A DNA stretch of 64,000 bases. Source: Verticillium longisporum (taxonomy: Eukaryota; Ascomycota; Sordariomycetes; Glomerellales; Plectosphaerellaceae). A program made the translations under genes and the position numbers. Every line of letters begins with the position of its first letter. Position 1 is the stretch's first letter. The stretch lies in NCBI GenBank assembly GCA_019188255.1, contig JAETXT010000006.1, positions 2,046,001-2,110,000 of the forward strand. The letters are read 5' to 3'. The notes under the pieces are model-generated. The model was not told the DNA's origin. It was given only the letters and a program-made list of their open reading frames with translations, and searched no databases. This document shows positions 9,880-21,295 of this stretch, in pieces.

Positions 9880-12800
9880 GGTGGCTTAGACTGTGCTGCT
9901 GCAGTACTGCGTCTCCTCGTCTTGGCAGAGGCGGCGGCAGGGGAACTTAGGGAAGCCCAAAGGCAGATTCGACGTGTCGATGGTGTGCGAACCTTGAGCG
10001 ATGGTGTGATTGCTGAGGAACGTGGGCATTGCAGCCAAGATAGCGGGCGGTGGTAGCTCCTTTTATGTGAAGAGACCAAGTCTCGAGGCACCGGAGTTGT
10101 CACAGCCAGCAATGGGCATGGCTTGCTTTGGTCGGATCGCCAAGGGTCATGGCAGTGGGTGACGAGTGGATCATCTTTCGATGGGGGGTGGCAAGGGGGT
10201 GTGTTTTCGACGAGATCGGGGGGGCCATGAGATGGTGTGGATGGCATGTACTAGGTACGGGGGGGAAGGACTTGACAGGGCATGCCGACGCTTGGGATAA
10301 TGCAGAAAGACACCCTCGGTCCGACCTAGCAGAAGCAACGAGAGAAGGTAAAGGCGAAGGCTGACGGCGGCGCGCGTCCCAGCGGGCTGGCCCAGGCTGG
10401 ACTGGCTCGCCATGGGTTGACGACTTAAAGCCGCACCATGGCGCTCACGCGGCGGCGGCGTTAGAGGAGATCGGTAGGACACGACGACAACATGGACCCT
10501 GCGGAATTGCCAGGAGGGAGCACAGGCTCACCAAGCGGCAACGGCGCGCGAAGTGTGGGCAATTGGTGCCATGGTGCTTCTGTAATCAAGGGATGCATGC
10601 GGCTTCAGGGTCTCGAAGCCACCGTACACGAAGCGTGGGGGGAACGGTCATGGGGGGGTGTCGCTTATGTGCCAGCAATGACCACCAGCTGTGATGAATT
10701 GAATTGAACGCCATAAATGTCATTCGTGTCTCTGAGGCCCATGGTCAGCTGCCAGAGACCCTTCGGATTCGGTACCGACAGCTGCCATGTGCAGAGCAGC
10801 TGAGAAAATGTGATGGGTTTTCCAGGGCAAGTATGGCTCCAGTGCATAAGGTACCGTATTGATCAAGAGCTACAAACAAACGTCCATCCTTCTTTGAATG
10901 AGAGAAGGGCACGGAGAGGAACCAAAGCCTTCTTCCAGCCGCTTTCTGCATCCCGTGCGAGCCAGCACATGCAAAACGGTAGTTCAGGGAGGTCCTCTAG
11001 TTCGGGGGGATGGTCTAATGTTCCAGTTGTCCAGGTCTTGGATAACGTGCCGTGCTATCCGGCGATTTGGAGAGTCAGAACGGGCCTGCCACGAGGCAAT
11101 GAGGGAAAGGCCCAGCGGGCAAGAACCAGCACCAGAGTCAGCGCAAATAAACTTAGGAATTAAGCTTAACTCGGCTGGTGGCGGCGGTACTGCTGGACTG
11201 GATTGGAGGGGGGGAGGGTCGAGGACGTGCTAGAGAAGCCGTCCTCGGTGACCTCCATCAGTTTAGTTTCAGTGAAAGAAGCGGCCGGCAAAGCACGACA
11301 GACACATCGCTGCCCATCGGTCTCACCGGTCGACAGACTGGTTGTCTGAGGTCGAGGTTTTGAAGCTATCATGATGCATTAGGAAGGGCGCCAATGTCTC
11401 TGATGCCAAGATGCCGCCCCTTTCGCCTGTCGCAACAATCAACCCTTCCTCATGCTCAACCTCGCGATGATTGATCGTCCAATCGACAAAAAGACAGGTA
11501 CATTGTACAATATTTGCCCCATACGAGAGAAAGAGACAGAGACAGAGAGCACAAGGGGGGATTCTGAGGCCAGTCGAACTCATCGAAGACCGGCGCCGAC
11601 TCGAGAAGCGAAAAAGATGGACCTTTGCGAGCACGTCATTCTTGGCGTGAATGAGACCACATCCACCGAGCCAGGAGCCGCATAGCTCCCCTGTTCATCT
11701 GCAGGTTTTGTCGCCTAATGGAAGCTTACCCCAATTCCCAAGCCAGCATCCTTGTCTGCCACCCAGGCCACACACCCCTCTGATCACACGGCTCATGTTC
11801 CTCACACACCCCCAACACACCTCAGAGCAGCGTAGGTGGGCCGGCCTAAACAAGGCGGCTGTCCTGCCCGCTTTGGGAGAAGCCCCTCAGCTCTCGCAAG
11901 TAGACCAAGAGCTTCTTGAGCTTCTACTGGTCAACGACAACTATTACCAGCTGATTTTCCTCACGCCACCCAGCGAAACAGACACAACAGGAGACCGAGA
12001 GGAACAGAGTCATAGTGTGGGAGAGACATGCCTTCAGAATTGGGCGGCTCACTGTGGCGTGCAGGTGGTGCAACTGATCGCGATGGTCACCATACCATCC
12101 ATCTGTGTGGTTCCGGCTGTTGTGAAGAGCGTCGCCCCATCGTCATGACTGCAAGTGAACATGATGATGGATCTCTTTTTGCAGAGATTGTCGTTCTGGC
12201 ACCATGGCACACCCACCATCAATCCTGGGCGCCGAGATGACCATCTCCATCATCATGTCGCCCCCTCCACACACTTGCCAGAGACGAGCGATCAGCGCGA
12301 ACCCCGGCAAACAAAGTTGTTCTCGGTTCTTCACAGAATACATGGCCCCTGGTTGCCAAAGTGCTGACCCCACCTCCCGATGGGTCGCCTCTGTCTGCCC
12401 ACTGAACTTTCGCGAGCCCCGAGCCAGAAACCTAGTCCCCTATTCTGGACGGGGGTTTGGAGGTTGGGGCGGCAGCACCATACCATGAGAGGGAGTGCGG
12501 AATCGGCGCCCCGATGGCTAGTACGCCAATATGCGTCGTCAAGGCAGTCCAGTCCATCTCTTACCAATCTGACAGCTCGAGCTGCCTCCGGGTCTCGAAT
12601 CTCCCTCCCTCTCAGCTCGATCCCTTGCGCTGCTGTGCTCCCATGGGATGGGGGTCGAGAATACGATCAGATTGATGAGAAAGCGGACAAACAGCAAGAA
12701 TTTCGTCCTTTTTCCATCAGCCGCTGCGACGCCTTCGCATGGTGTCAACAGCCACGTCACTTTCGCCATGGCCTCCCCCCCATGAACTCTTCATGATGTC

Positions 12801-14323
12801 GAGCACACCCTCGCCATGGCCGGCGCCGTGAGACGGGGACCAATTTGATATCGCTTGATCGCCTCCCGCCGGGAGGGGTCCAGACACACCATGGTCGGCC
12901 GGTTCCAGAGCCTCCACGCCAACTCCCTGTCTTTTCTGACGATTCCCTCGACGAATGGGAGTTGCCGAAGCTGAGCTGTGCCGGCATAGAAACCTATCGC
13001 GTGACTTATGATTGCCAGTTGGTGCTGCTTGTCTCTCCCCCATTGGTCGCCCGCGTCGTCTTCAGAGCTGGCAACGAGGGTCCTAGGGGCTGGTAGAAGT
13101 GACTTTGGTCTCTAGATTGCACATGCAAGGCGTGGCAGGACCGTGGGTTTGGGATCTCGGCAAGAAGGAATGGATTGACATGGCATGGGCGCTTGCTTTC
13201 TTCTCTGGGAAGTCAATTGTGAACATCCCACACCCCCTTGCAATATTGCGGCTGGAAACTTCAGGCAGACGGGGTGGAACACCACGCTGGTCGGGCCAAG
13301 ACTTGGTGGCGGCGTCACGCTGTTTGCCAAGCAATGCTGTCTTGTTTCTGCCCTCTCGATAGGACCTTCCAAGCCGGGAGGCTCAGTTTTTCGGACACTT
13401 GAGAAGCCTTGGCTCTCCTGTTTCTCTGCTTCTTCCCCAGACGCCAGGGTGAATGAAAGCTGGGGAAGAGGCGGCAGAAACAGGTCTGTCACTATCGCCA
13501 AATCTCGGCCGGGAGCCTCACGATTCGCATCTTGCAGTCGCGGCCCGCTAAACAGGCATCGAACGGCAGCCTCGAAAGAGAGAGAGAAAAGCAAGATAAA
13601 GATTGAAACGACATCGCACCCGCATCGGAGATCACCCATGGTACGCAGGCGCCGTCGCCGGGCGGGCCTCGACCGCCCAACCGAGCCTTGTGGAGGCCTC
13701 GTGGGTGCCGTTCTGGGACGCAACCTCCATCAATTATTTCTTGGGCTGAGACCTGAAGATGCCGAACAGCCGGCCGTGATCCCAAGAGACGCGGGTTGTG
13801 CATGGAAGGCTGCGAAGCAACCACGTAAGAGGAATGAGTCGGGCGTGGGTGTGGGCTGAGATTGCCTATGGCGTGCTCAACCAGCCCACGAATGCGACTG
13901 GGATGTTGATCAAAGGGTGCCAACTGGACCCGACACTTGCATTTCCGGTCCCGGCTTTGGCCTTGACTAGAGAAAGGGAGGAGGGAGTGAAAAAAAAAAT
14001 CTGGATGAGCTTGACGTCCTCGGATGTAGACTCCATGATCGCTAACTCCGTGGTTAGTGATCGTAGGTTGGATCAGCGGAATATCACGCCGCCAAGCTGG
14101 AATGCGGCCATTGGGGCGATTCTCGTGAGCAGACTCTTAAGGCGTCATACCCCCAGTGGGCATGCCAAGATGAATATGACACGACCTCGGAAGGATTCAA
14201 ACTTTTACTTCCTACCTGCCTTCAAAGTTTGTTTGTACCAAATAGCACGGCATCTCCGCGGTTCTGACAGATATCGCCATGCGACTCTGACAGAGAAATG
14301 ACTGTCGAAAACCCCTCCGCGTG
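9880..14323. other. 4.4-kb region with no recognisable gene
   Basis: I searched both strands for spliced or unspliced coding sequence and found none I could support. ORFs up to 224 codons occur but are low-complexity (Arg/Pro/Ser-rich) shadows of GC-rich sequence. The first ~500 nt must hold the sulfate permease promoter. A short purine tract of GAGAGAAAGAGACAGAGACA type is at about 11,524-11,548. The rest could be a long regulatory region or an unannotated non-coding transcript. Confidence 0.4.
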
Positions 14324-14698
14324 CTAATGACCCGAAGCCTGAAATGAGGTGCAGGAAATTTCATTGATTACATAGTACAGTACCTCTAAACGCGGTAGTT
14401 GATCCGAATGACGTTCTCCAGAGACTTCATTGCGTTTCGGAGAACGGCATTTCTCGCCAAGATTTACCACGAATGCCTTCCTAGGGGACAGGATCAAGAT
14501 TGGAAATATCCCAGTTACACCGTTATGCCACTCGCCGCAGTCACAGGCTGATCCCACCAGATCGCAGAAACTCTTCATCTCAAGTTCTGGCTCAGAGCAC
14601 ACATACTCATATGTTGGACCGGAGAAAGAAAAGCCCGTCACGGCTGGCAAGACTTCTCCCGAGAACTTCAGTACTAATAGCACCATGACGGATATCAT
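14324..14698 (-). CDS. candidate small secreted cysteine-containing protein
   Basis: This is an uninterrupted 124-residue ORF in an otherwise empty stretch. The first ATG (14,698) gives MISVMVLLVLKFSGEVLPAV, a plausible signal peptide. A short mature segment follows with a cysteine cluster: YEYVCSEPELEMKSFCDL, then VGSACDCGEW. Two more Cys sit near the C-terminus (EKCRSP, ISCTSF). This profile resembles small secreted effector-like proteins, but I recognise no domain. The second half is less protein-like, so a missed intron or a chance ORF is possible. Confidence 0.33.
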   Translation of the reverse strand: MISVMVLLVLKFSGEVLPAVTGFSFSGPTYEYVCSEPELEMKSFCDLVGSACDCGEWHNGVTGIFPILILSPRKAFVVNLGEKCRSPKRNEVSGERHSDQLPRLEVLYYVINEISCTSFQASGH

Positions 14699-15639
14699 AG
14701 CAGCATATTTCACCCTAGGTCCGACAACATGGCTCTCATATCACGGCACCGTGACCGCTGCTCTTGCTCCCGTCAACGATGAGCGCCACGCCTCCAACAC
14801 CGAAACGCCCGACACACGAATCAATACAGAACAACCTTTACGCGATGCTCAATAGTGTCTATTCAAAGGAGGCAGAGTCGTGCTGCAGCATCGCATTTTT
14901 ACCATATAGTTGGCTCTATATGGACCCCCTCTACACAACGAGAGGTTGGGCCATTTGGTATACCTTCATGTTGAACTGTTGTGGACATGCTAATGCTCCA
15001 GTCCAATCAAGCACTACAGACTTCCTTTCATTTCGAGGACAGCGGATGCGCAACCGACTGCGTGCACTGCAGCCTCCTTTACGTGGGCCCTCGACCATAC
15101 GACAGGCTCTCGTACAGACAACAGACATTAGTCCGGCAAAATATCGAGGACAATCGAGAGAAAAGCCAATATCCCGTGCATTCTATAGATTTCTACGTCT
15201 GGCCTGCGAATATTTTCCCGCGTTTCATATCATGTGCGAAATGCGCGGCATAGTTGACCACTTGCGTCGACACAAGGTAGCCAAGTGACTGGTTGGCCAT
15301 ACACAGACTGTCGCATTAATGCTCCACTGGTCCGTATGAGGCATTCATCTGTAAGAGGAGAGTTCTCAAACGCAGAGCTTTCGCTCGATGCCGTTGAATG
15401 TGATCACTTCACTGCTTGAACGTTGAATATACAAGGATGTCGTTATCTGCCTGTGGAAGCACATTTTGAACCTTATGTTGCTCTGTTTAGTATTCGGCTG
15501 TGTATATTATTGATGCATGCTTATGGTCATGAAATTGGAGAATATTGCAAGCCAAACTTCTGGTCTGTTCATACTCCCATGCTTGGAATCCATTGGCATC
15601 ACGTTAAAATGCCCAAGCCGCATTTATGAATCAAAACGG
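14699..15639. other. no gene recognised
   Basis: Several overlapping ORFs occur on the plus strand (for example 14,764-15,288), but none has a recognisable domain or a plausible splice structure. It may contain further relic sequence. Confidence 0.35.
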
Positions 15640-16060
15640 GTCACTCGCTTAGGCTGAGGAATCCAGAGGTAATCATAATATTCCGCAAATGCCTTGAACA
15701 TCGTAGTTCTCAGCTTGTAGTCTTTGCTATACTACAAGTACAATTCGGTAGTGAGGCTTAGGATTGCATTGGATCTTCTCCCGAGACCCCCAAGGCAGGC
15801 AATACAAGCTGCGTTCGTTAATTTGTCACTCCCAAGCCGCATAACTTCGACTGGATCCTGTAGTAAAGCGTTTGCGATCTTCTCCAGCTATCTTGAACCC
15901 TTTTCACCGAGGATTCGGTGCTTCGACCGAGCTGAAAGAGCCAGAAGTGCGACAGGCAGTACCAACGCAGGAGAGAGCAACTCGAGCTGAGCCAGGCTGA
16001 CGGTCACAACACCAAACAAGGTGAATGAGCCCCATTCTGGTGTTTACCATTCACTAAGTT
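15640..16060 (-). pseudogene. decayed coding fragment, family not recognised
   Basis: On the minus strand one frame reads as ordinary protein for about 130 codons, interrupted by at least two in-frame stops. From upstream to downstream it shows GSFTLFGVVTVSLAQLELLS, a hydrophobic stretch ALVLPVALLALSARSKHRIL, then after a stop LEKIANALLQDPVEVMRLGS, CIACLGGLGRRSNAILSLTT, and after another stop YSKDYKLRTTMFKAFAEYYD and YLWIPQPKRVTRFDS. Composition and hydrophobic patterning look like true coding sequence, perhaps with one membrane helix. There is no start codon in context. I do not recognise the family. Read-through in a single frame across stops suggests decay by substitution. Confidence 0.4.
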
Positions 16061-16228
16061 CCCTGGACTTTCACGCCTTAACTGAAGGAAAGAGCAATGG
16101 CAAGGAAAGCTACAAGAACCACTACTTTCCATGCTGCCGAATTTTCTATATCTTAAGAAGTCTCAGCATTACACCCGTTGCGCACTCCCCACGAGACACC
16201 CAACAGCGAGGCAACGACCACCATCAAG

Positions 16229-16851
16229 ATGAAGCTCAATTTCATCACCGTTCTCGCAGGCCTCATTCTTAGCCTTCTGTCGTCTGGCGCGTCTGGTGAC
16301 GACATCAAGTACGAATGCAAGGACCTGCTTCTCACCTCGAACGGCCGGGACCAATGGCACCCCGAATGGCAAAACTTCAAGGTGTTACGAAAGTCCGAGA
16401 CTGTCCTTCACGCCAAATGTCTCAGGAACGATGGCAAGACGTACCGCTGCACGCGCATCAACCTCAATGACTGCATCGGTCTCCAAGTCGACAGCGAAGC
16501 AAACACGGTCAGCCTCGTAGCAGAGGAAGGGTAAGAACATCTGTACATGCGAGCTCTTGATCACTAGTGGTTAGCTAACCAATGTCCTGATGTGCAGCGG
16601 TTACTTCAACATGCGTTGTGGCGCCTGCATTCTCAAAAAGACGCAAAAGAGTGACTACATAGAGAACAAGCTTATTTGCCCGTATCTCTTTGCTCAGGAT
16701 TGGGACGTCGATGTCAATCTCGGTATGTTGGTGATTTCACTTTCGAGGTAGTTCGCATGCTGACTCTGACTACCTTGCAGAGGACATCTTGTTCAACGAC
16801 GATGGCCGCATCGCTTGCAACCACTGGAGAGGCTGGGACGCTCAGTGCTAG
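16229..16851 (+). CDS. secreted cyanovirin-N-like (CVNH) protein
   Basis: Exons 16229-16530, 16598-16722 and 16781-16851 give 165 residues; the introns are 67 and 58 nt with GT..AG ends. The N-terminus MKLNFITVLAGLILSLLSSG is a signal peptide with likely cleavage near ASG-DD. The mature part resembles the CVNH fold: LHAKCLRNDGKTYRCTRINL, then NDCIG is the typical strand-loop block, and the last exon, EDILFNDDGRIACNHWRGWD, matches the closing I-x-N-x-x-G segment. The mature chain has nine or so Cys, more than a typical CVNH protein, so several disulphides are likely. CVNH proteins bind high-mannose glycans. A role as an extracellular lectin or host-interacting protein is inference. Confidence 0.72.
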
Positions 16852-17413
16852 GCACAAATCTTGAGGCTACCGTAGGTGAACGAGGGTGAGCCAGCGACGC
16901 ATCACATGGCTATGAGAAGATGCGTCGAAAATCCGCTGGCTCAACAGTGCATTCTGGCAGCCACACCCTTTACAGCCCCTCAATGATGCTGTAAGTTTCT
17001 AGACATCAGCTTGTAGTTCTTGGAAGAAAAAGCCCTGAATAAAAATGCTCTCTCGCGAGCCTCCGTTCCATGCCTTCCGTGGGTTTTGCGGCAGCAACTT
17101 TCGGGGAATTCAGCATCATGATGTTCATCTGGCACACTTTTGGCGGCTTCTACAAATGGCGAGCTGCATTGCCCAGTTCAAGAAAGCTGACTAACCAGCG
17201 TGACAGGTGGACCCAGCCAGGAGCCCACCAGCTATTAAAAGGAAAATTTGCCTCCCAGCTCAATTCCCTTCCAACCGCGTTCTGCAAGTCAACGCGACAC
17301 CAGTCCTGAGCTCCTCGATCGAGCTCCTTGGCAAAACCATGTAGTCGCCACCAGGGAATGCTGCGGCCATCAAGCTCCAGCTTCAGTCTCTCACATACAA
17401 CACCAATGCCTCG
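16852..17413. other. intergenic between CVNH and phosphatase genes
   Basis: These two genes run in the same direction. I see no ORF of note; the second half should be the phosphatase promoter and leader. Confidence 0.45.
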
Positions 17414-18314
17414 ATGGGCAAGCTCAACATCTTCCTCATCCGCCACGGCGAATCGGTAGACAATGTGGCCGGCCTCTAGTGCGTCACGAAATTTCTTTTC
17501 ATGCCTTTTCCGTTACCCTCAGCTGACCAATTCCAGTGCAGGAAGTCGCGACTCCCCATTGACCGCTCATGGCGTCCTCCAAGCCCGCCGTCTTGCCTCT
17601 CACTTGGCGACGGCGGCACCTCCAGCGACGCACATCTTCACCTCCAACCTAAAGCGTGCCGTCCACACCGCTGCAACGGTCCGAGAAGCGCAGCCTCCGC
17701 CGCTGGCTGGAATGCCGGCGGTCAACGTCGTCCAGCTCTCGGACCTGCGCGAGAAGGACTTTGGCGCAGATGAAGGCAAGAGGTACGGCCAGCGCGACCA
17801 TGTTCGTGCGACAAATGCCGAGACCCACGACGCCATGCAAGCGCGTGCTAGTCGCTTCGTCGACAGCCAGCTTGCACCGATCATCGCCGCGTTGGCTGAC
17901 AAGCCCGCTTGCGTCATGATCGTCGCCCACGGGCTGATCCTGGCATCGCTGCTTCGCGTCCTGCGCGGCAATGCCTGGTTTGCTTCTTCGTCCGAGCCAG
18001 CAGACTCTCATGCCTCTTGGAGCAATACGGGCTACACCCAGCTCGTCGTCGAACCCTTGCTCCGCTCATCGAGTCAGCCTCGACAAGGCGCAGGCGAACC
18101 CCCCTCTCCGCCGAGCCATCATGGCCCACGCTGGCCCGACCTGCGCCTGAGCTTTGTGGTCTTTAACAACACGTCCCACCTCGCCGGTCTGAAAAAGACC
18201 CGTGGCGGTATCGGCAGCGCGCAGTTCGACCAGAAGCAGAAAACACTCACTTCGTTCTTTGCTGCGGCCCCTCCGCCGAAGAAGCGGAAGGCTGAAGATC
18301 AGCTTGAAAAATAG
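17414..18314 (+). CDS. histidine phosphatase (phosphoglycerate-mutase-like) with C-terminal PIP-box-like motif
   Basis: Exons 17414-17478 and 17537-18314 flank a 58-nt intron (donor GTGCGT) and give 280 residues. Catalytic features of the branch are present: LIRHGESVDN (His nucleophile), YAGSRDSPLT, the SNLKRAVHTA Arg, LREKDFGADEGKRYG and IVAHGLILASLL (second His). The C-terminus is unusual. QKTLTSFF (residues 256-263) fits the PCNA-interacting consensus Q-x-x-L-x-x-F-F, and the basic cluster PPKKRK (268-273) looks like a nuclear signal. No signal peptide is present. The sequence therefore suggests a nuclear phosphatase-fold protein tied to replication or repair; substrate and activity are unknown. 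It is convergent with EME1. Confidence 0.9.
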
Positions 18315-18962
18315 CCAGATCGGATGATGACCGTTGCGCCACCCTCTGGATGACCGTTTCGGCATACTCTCCAGAGCACAATGTCGGCTCTGTCAATGGT
18401 ATGCTTTCGCCTCTTTCTTTATACTTGCCCGCCTGCTTTCGTGATGAGAGACCAATTTTCACAGACCTGATCCGACACATTGAATGTGGAAAAACCTTGT
18501 CCAACCGCTATCTGACAGAAAGCTTTTCAACCTGTTATTTCATGATGCTTGTTTCCGAACGAGTGCTAACATGTTTGAAGTCTAGACCTCACGTACATGT
18601 CCCGGTCGATACATGCCACGTTGCTTCGGCGTTGAATAGATAGAGTTCCGGTAGACTTGAATGCAAATCGTTATCTCATGATGCCACTACCTGAACTTCT
18701 GCTTGTTGCGGAATGATGCTTTGAACTGTGATTGCATTTCTATACTGAGGGTTACTTGTGTCCATAGGCAACCCGCCTGCTCATATCGCAGTATTGCGTT
18801 GCCTCGTAACTCATTTTCCACACTGTCCATGCTGTTGACAATTATCACGAATGCTCTGTGACGAGCTCCGTCCAACATCTGCACAAACGTCATCCAGCCT
18901 GGGCCGATTTCATACCTCAAACGCCAAGCCAGGTCTACCATGAAGCATAAGCATGCCCTTCC
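18315..18962. other. convergent 3' gap, no gene supported
   Basis: The gap lies between the phosphatase and EME1 stops. An 84-codon minus-strand ORF at 18,687-18,941 has fairly natural composition, but it has no domain and no promoter context, so I do not call it. Confidence 0.4.
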
Positions 18963-21295
18963 CTAGACGTCCATACTCGTCTCATCCTTGCCAGTAAACA
19001 CCTTGTAGATCCGCCGACTGAGAGCTTGACCGATCGTCCGATCCGACACGGCACCATCCTTGTTGGCGCTCTTCCGGCACGCCTCCAGCGCGAGCGGGCC
19101 CCTCTCCTCCAACCCCTCGACCAGCGCCGTGACGGTCCCAAACTCCTCAGCGACGCCGTAGGCGACGGGCGCCGTGACGCGCACAATCTCCTGCAGCATC
19201 CGCGCGTACGTGTCCCGCGTGTCGTCGCCCGTCCGCACCTGCCCGCTCTCCATGCAGAAGCCGGCGCCCGCCGCGTTGGCCGCCTCGCGCTGCTTGCGAT
19301 ACGGCACGGTGGAAATGTGCTGCGTGAAGACGGCGATCCACTGGGCCGTCTCGACGGCGGCGGCCGTGTGGTGGATGAGGGCGCCGTGCAGGACCTGCAG
19401 CTCGAGCAGCGCGTCCTCGACCGTGTCCTCGTGAATGTACTTCGTGGGCGCCTGCGCCTTCTTGCGCCGCCGGTTCGGCTGGCTGCTCGTCGGCGCCGCC
19501 TCCGTCTCCTGGCTGCGCACGGCGGAGACGAACTGCCGGTTTCGCACGTTGCGGTTCTTGCGGATCCAGGGGCCGAGACCTTCCATGAGGTAGATCAGCT
19601 GCGTGCCGGGAAAGTGCTGCTTCATTCGCGACACGTGGGCCGGCAGATCCGCGCCTTCGGGCCCGAGAGCCAGCGCGACGAACTCGTCGGCGGTCATGAC
19701 GGCCATGGCGTACGACTCGTCCTGGATGCGCAGCGGCATCGGCTCCCAGAGGCCGAGGTCGTCGTTGAACCGGCTCTTGACCTTGCGCCGCCACTTGACG
19801 ACCTTTTCGACCGGGCTCTGCCACTCGCCGAACTCAACGTCCAGGTCCCTGAGCAGCGTCTGCGCCTGCAGCAGCTGCGATGGCGGCAGGCTCGCAGGCA
19901 GATCGACAATCATCTCTGGCGTCGAGACCTTCTTGTCGGTCCTCACCTTGTTGACTTCGGCCATGGCGGCCGCCACCTCCTTGTCGCGCGCCTTTTGCTC
20001 CTTCGCCGCTTCTTTTTCACGCTTCTTGCGCTCCTTCTCGCGCTCGCGCTCGGCGGCCTTGGCCTCCTTGTCTCGCGTCTTGTTTTCGGCGGATTTCTTG
20101 GCGACTGGCGCTTTTGATTTCGATACTTTCAGCGTGGCCGATGACGTGCGTGACCGTGCCGTTGTGTGAAAACGAGGCGCGCGGGACTTGGAGAGGTCCA
20201 TGTCCTTCACGTCCGGGAGATCGCTGTCGCTATCTGACCATTTGTGGCTTTCCAGCACGGACGCCTCGGAATCGCTGAGGGCAATGACCGCGGGTTCCCT
20301 CTCCTTGCCTTTTGAACGGACAGGCGGTGGCGAACTGTCGAACGAGTCGTGCAGCAGCTGCGGCGCCGAGCTTGAGATGGGGTCCCAATTTACCTTGTCT
20401 TTCGGAGAACGCGGCCTGCTGTTCAGTGACGCAGCCGTAGACGCCGTTGCTCGGAGCTGGGCCGCGTCAGGCTGCGAGCTGGCAAAGGGGTCGCTGAGGT
20501 CGTCGTCGAGACTCAAGACCGCCATGGAGGTCTTGGACGTCACCTTCGATGCACCTGTCGATTTCGCCGTGGACGCCACCGTAACCGAACCAGCCGGAGC
20601 AGACGCGGGCGCCGCCTTCGCAGCAGGAGGCGGACTGCTGGCGAACGGATCATCGACCTCGATCCCTAAACTCGCAGCCACAGCAGCCATTTCCGGTCGC
20701 CGAGGTGAAGCCGCACGAGGCTCGTCCACGGCCACGATCCCACCCGCCTTCCTCACAGGCGACGAGGTCGCAAAGGGGTCATCGTATGTCGTCTGGCCAG
20801 AGCTCCTCGGCCTCCTGTCGAGCGCCGGCGAGCTCGAGCACTCAATGGGATCGATCAGCGTCTGCGTGCGTCGCAGAGCGGCCCCCTGCCGAGCAGACGT
20901 CCTCTCCTCGGTGCCGGGCGCAGACTGTGACCTCTGGAACCCCTCTTTGCAGCGTCGGGCGGTGACAGACGCAGCCGCTTGTTCTGTCCCGCATCTTGCC
21001 TGATCTGGCTGCTGTGCCCCAGGTCGCCCGTCGTGTCGAAGTCGTCGGAGAGAAAGTGTAGGTCCAGCTGGACGGCGCTGCTGCGGCGCTTCGGATGTGG
21101 AAGCTGCTGGGAGCCCGGAGACCTATCGCGCTTCGGAGCAGAGACGGGCGAGCTGCTGGTGAGGTCGAGGAGGCCGGGCGGCTGCTTAACCGGAGGAGAG
21201 CATGGTTTGGCGGGGTAGGGGGCGACGGCTGGTGCAGGTGGGAGGGCCGGCTCGGGGGAGGAACTTGAAAGGAGGCTGATCACCTCCCCTGCCAT
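18963..21295 (-). CDS. EME1: Eme1, ERCC4-type partner of the Mus81 endonuclease
   Basis: Eme1 is the non-catalytic subunit of the Mus81-Eme1 structure-specific nuclease that resolves branched DNA at stalled forks and during recombination. The N-terminus starts MAGEVISLLSSSSPEPALPP and contains LDLHFLSDDFDTTGDLG. A long disordered region has repeated DPFASSP motifs and a charged Lys/Glu/Arg coiled segment. The ERCC4-like domain follows (KVKSRFNDDLGLWEPMPLRI, AVMTADEFVALALG, LIYLMEGLGPWIRKNRNVRN), then KYIHEDTVEDALLELQVLHG and the helix-hairpin region. The frame changes between about 20,900 and 20,975 with no credible intron. One extra G in the GGGG run (plus-strand C run 20,940-20,943) would give an unbroken 777-residue protein. 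I take this as an assembly undercall. Confidence 0.9.

Noticed and set aside
18687..18941. 84-codon minus-strand ORF after EME1
   Set aside because: Natural-looking composition, but no domain, and it lies in a likely 3' UTR overlap of convergent genes.
19026..20117. 363-codon plus-strand ORF
   Set aside because: It is antisense to EME1, Arg/Leu-rich, with no domain; the opposite strand carries the conserved ERCC4 region.
20943..20975. A 26-nt intron (GTCTGT..AAAG) to join the two EME1 frames
   Set aside because: It would preserve frame but is far shorter than any other intron here and has no branch site; a missing base in a G run is simpler.
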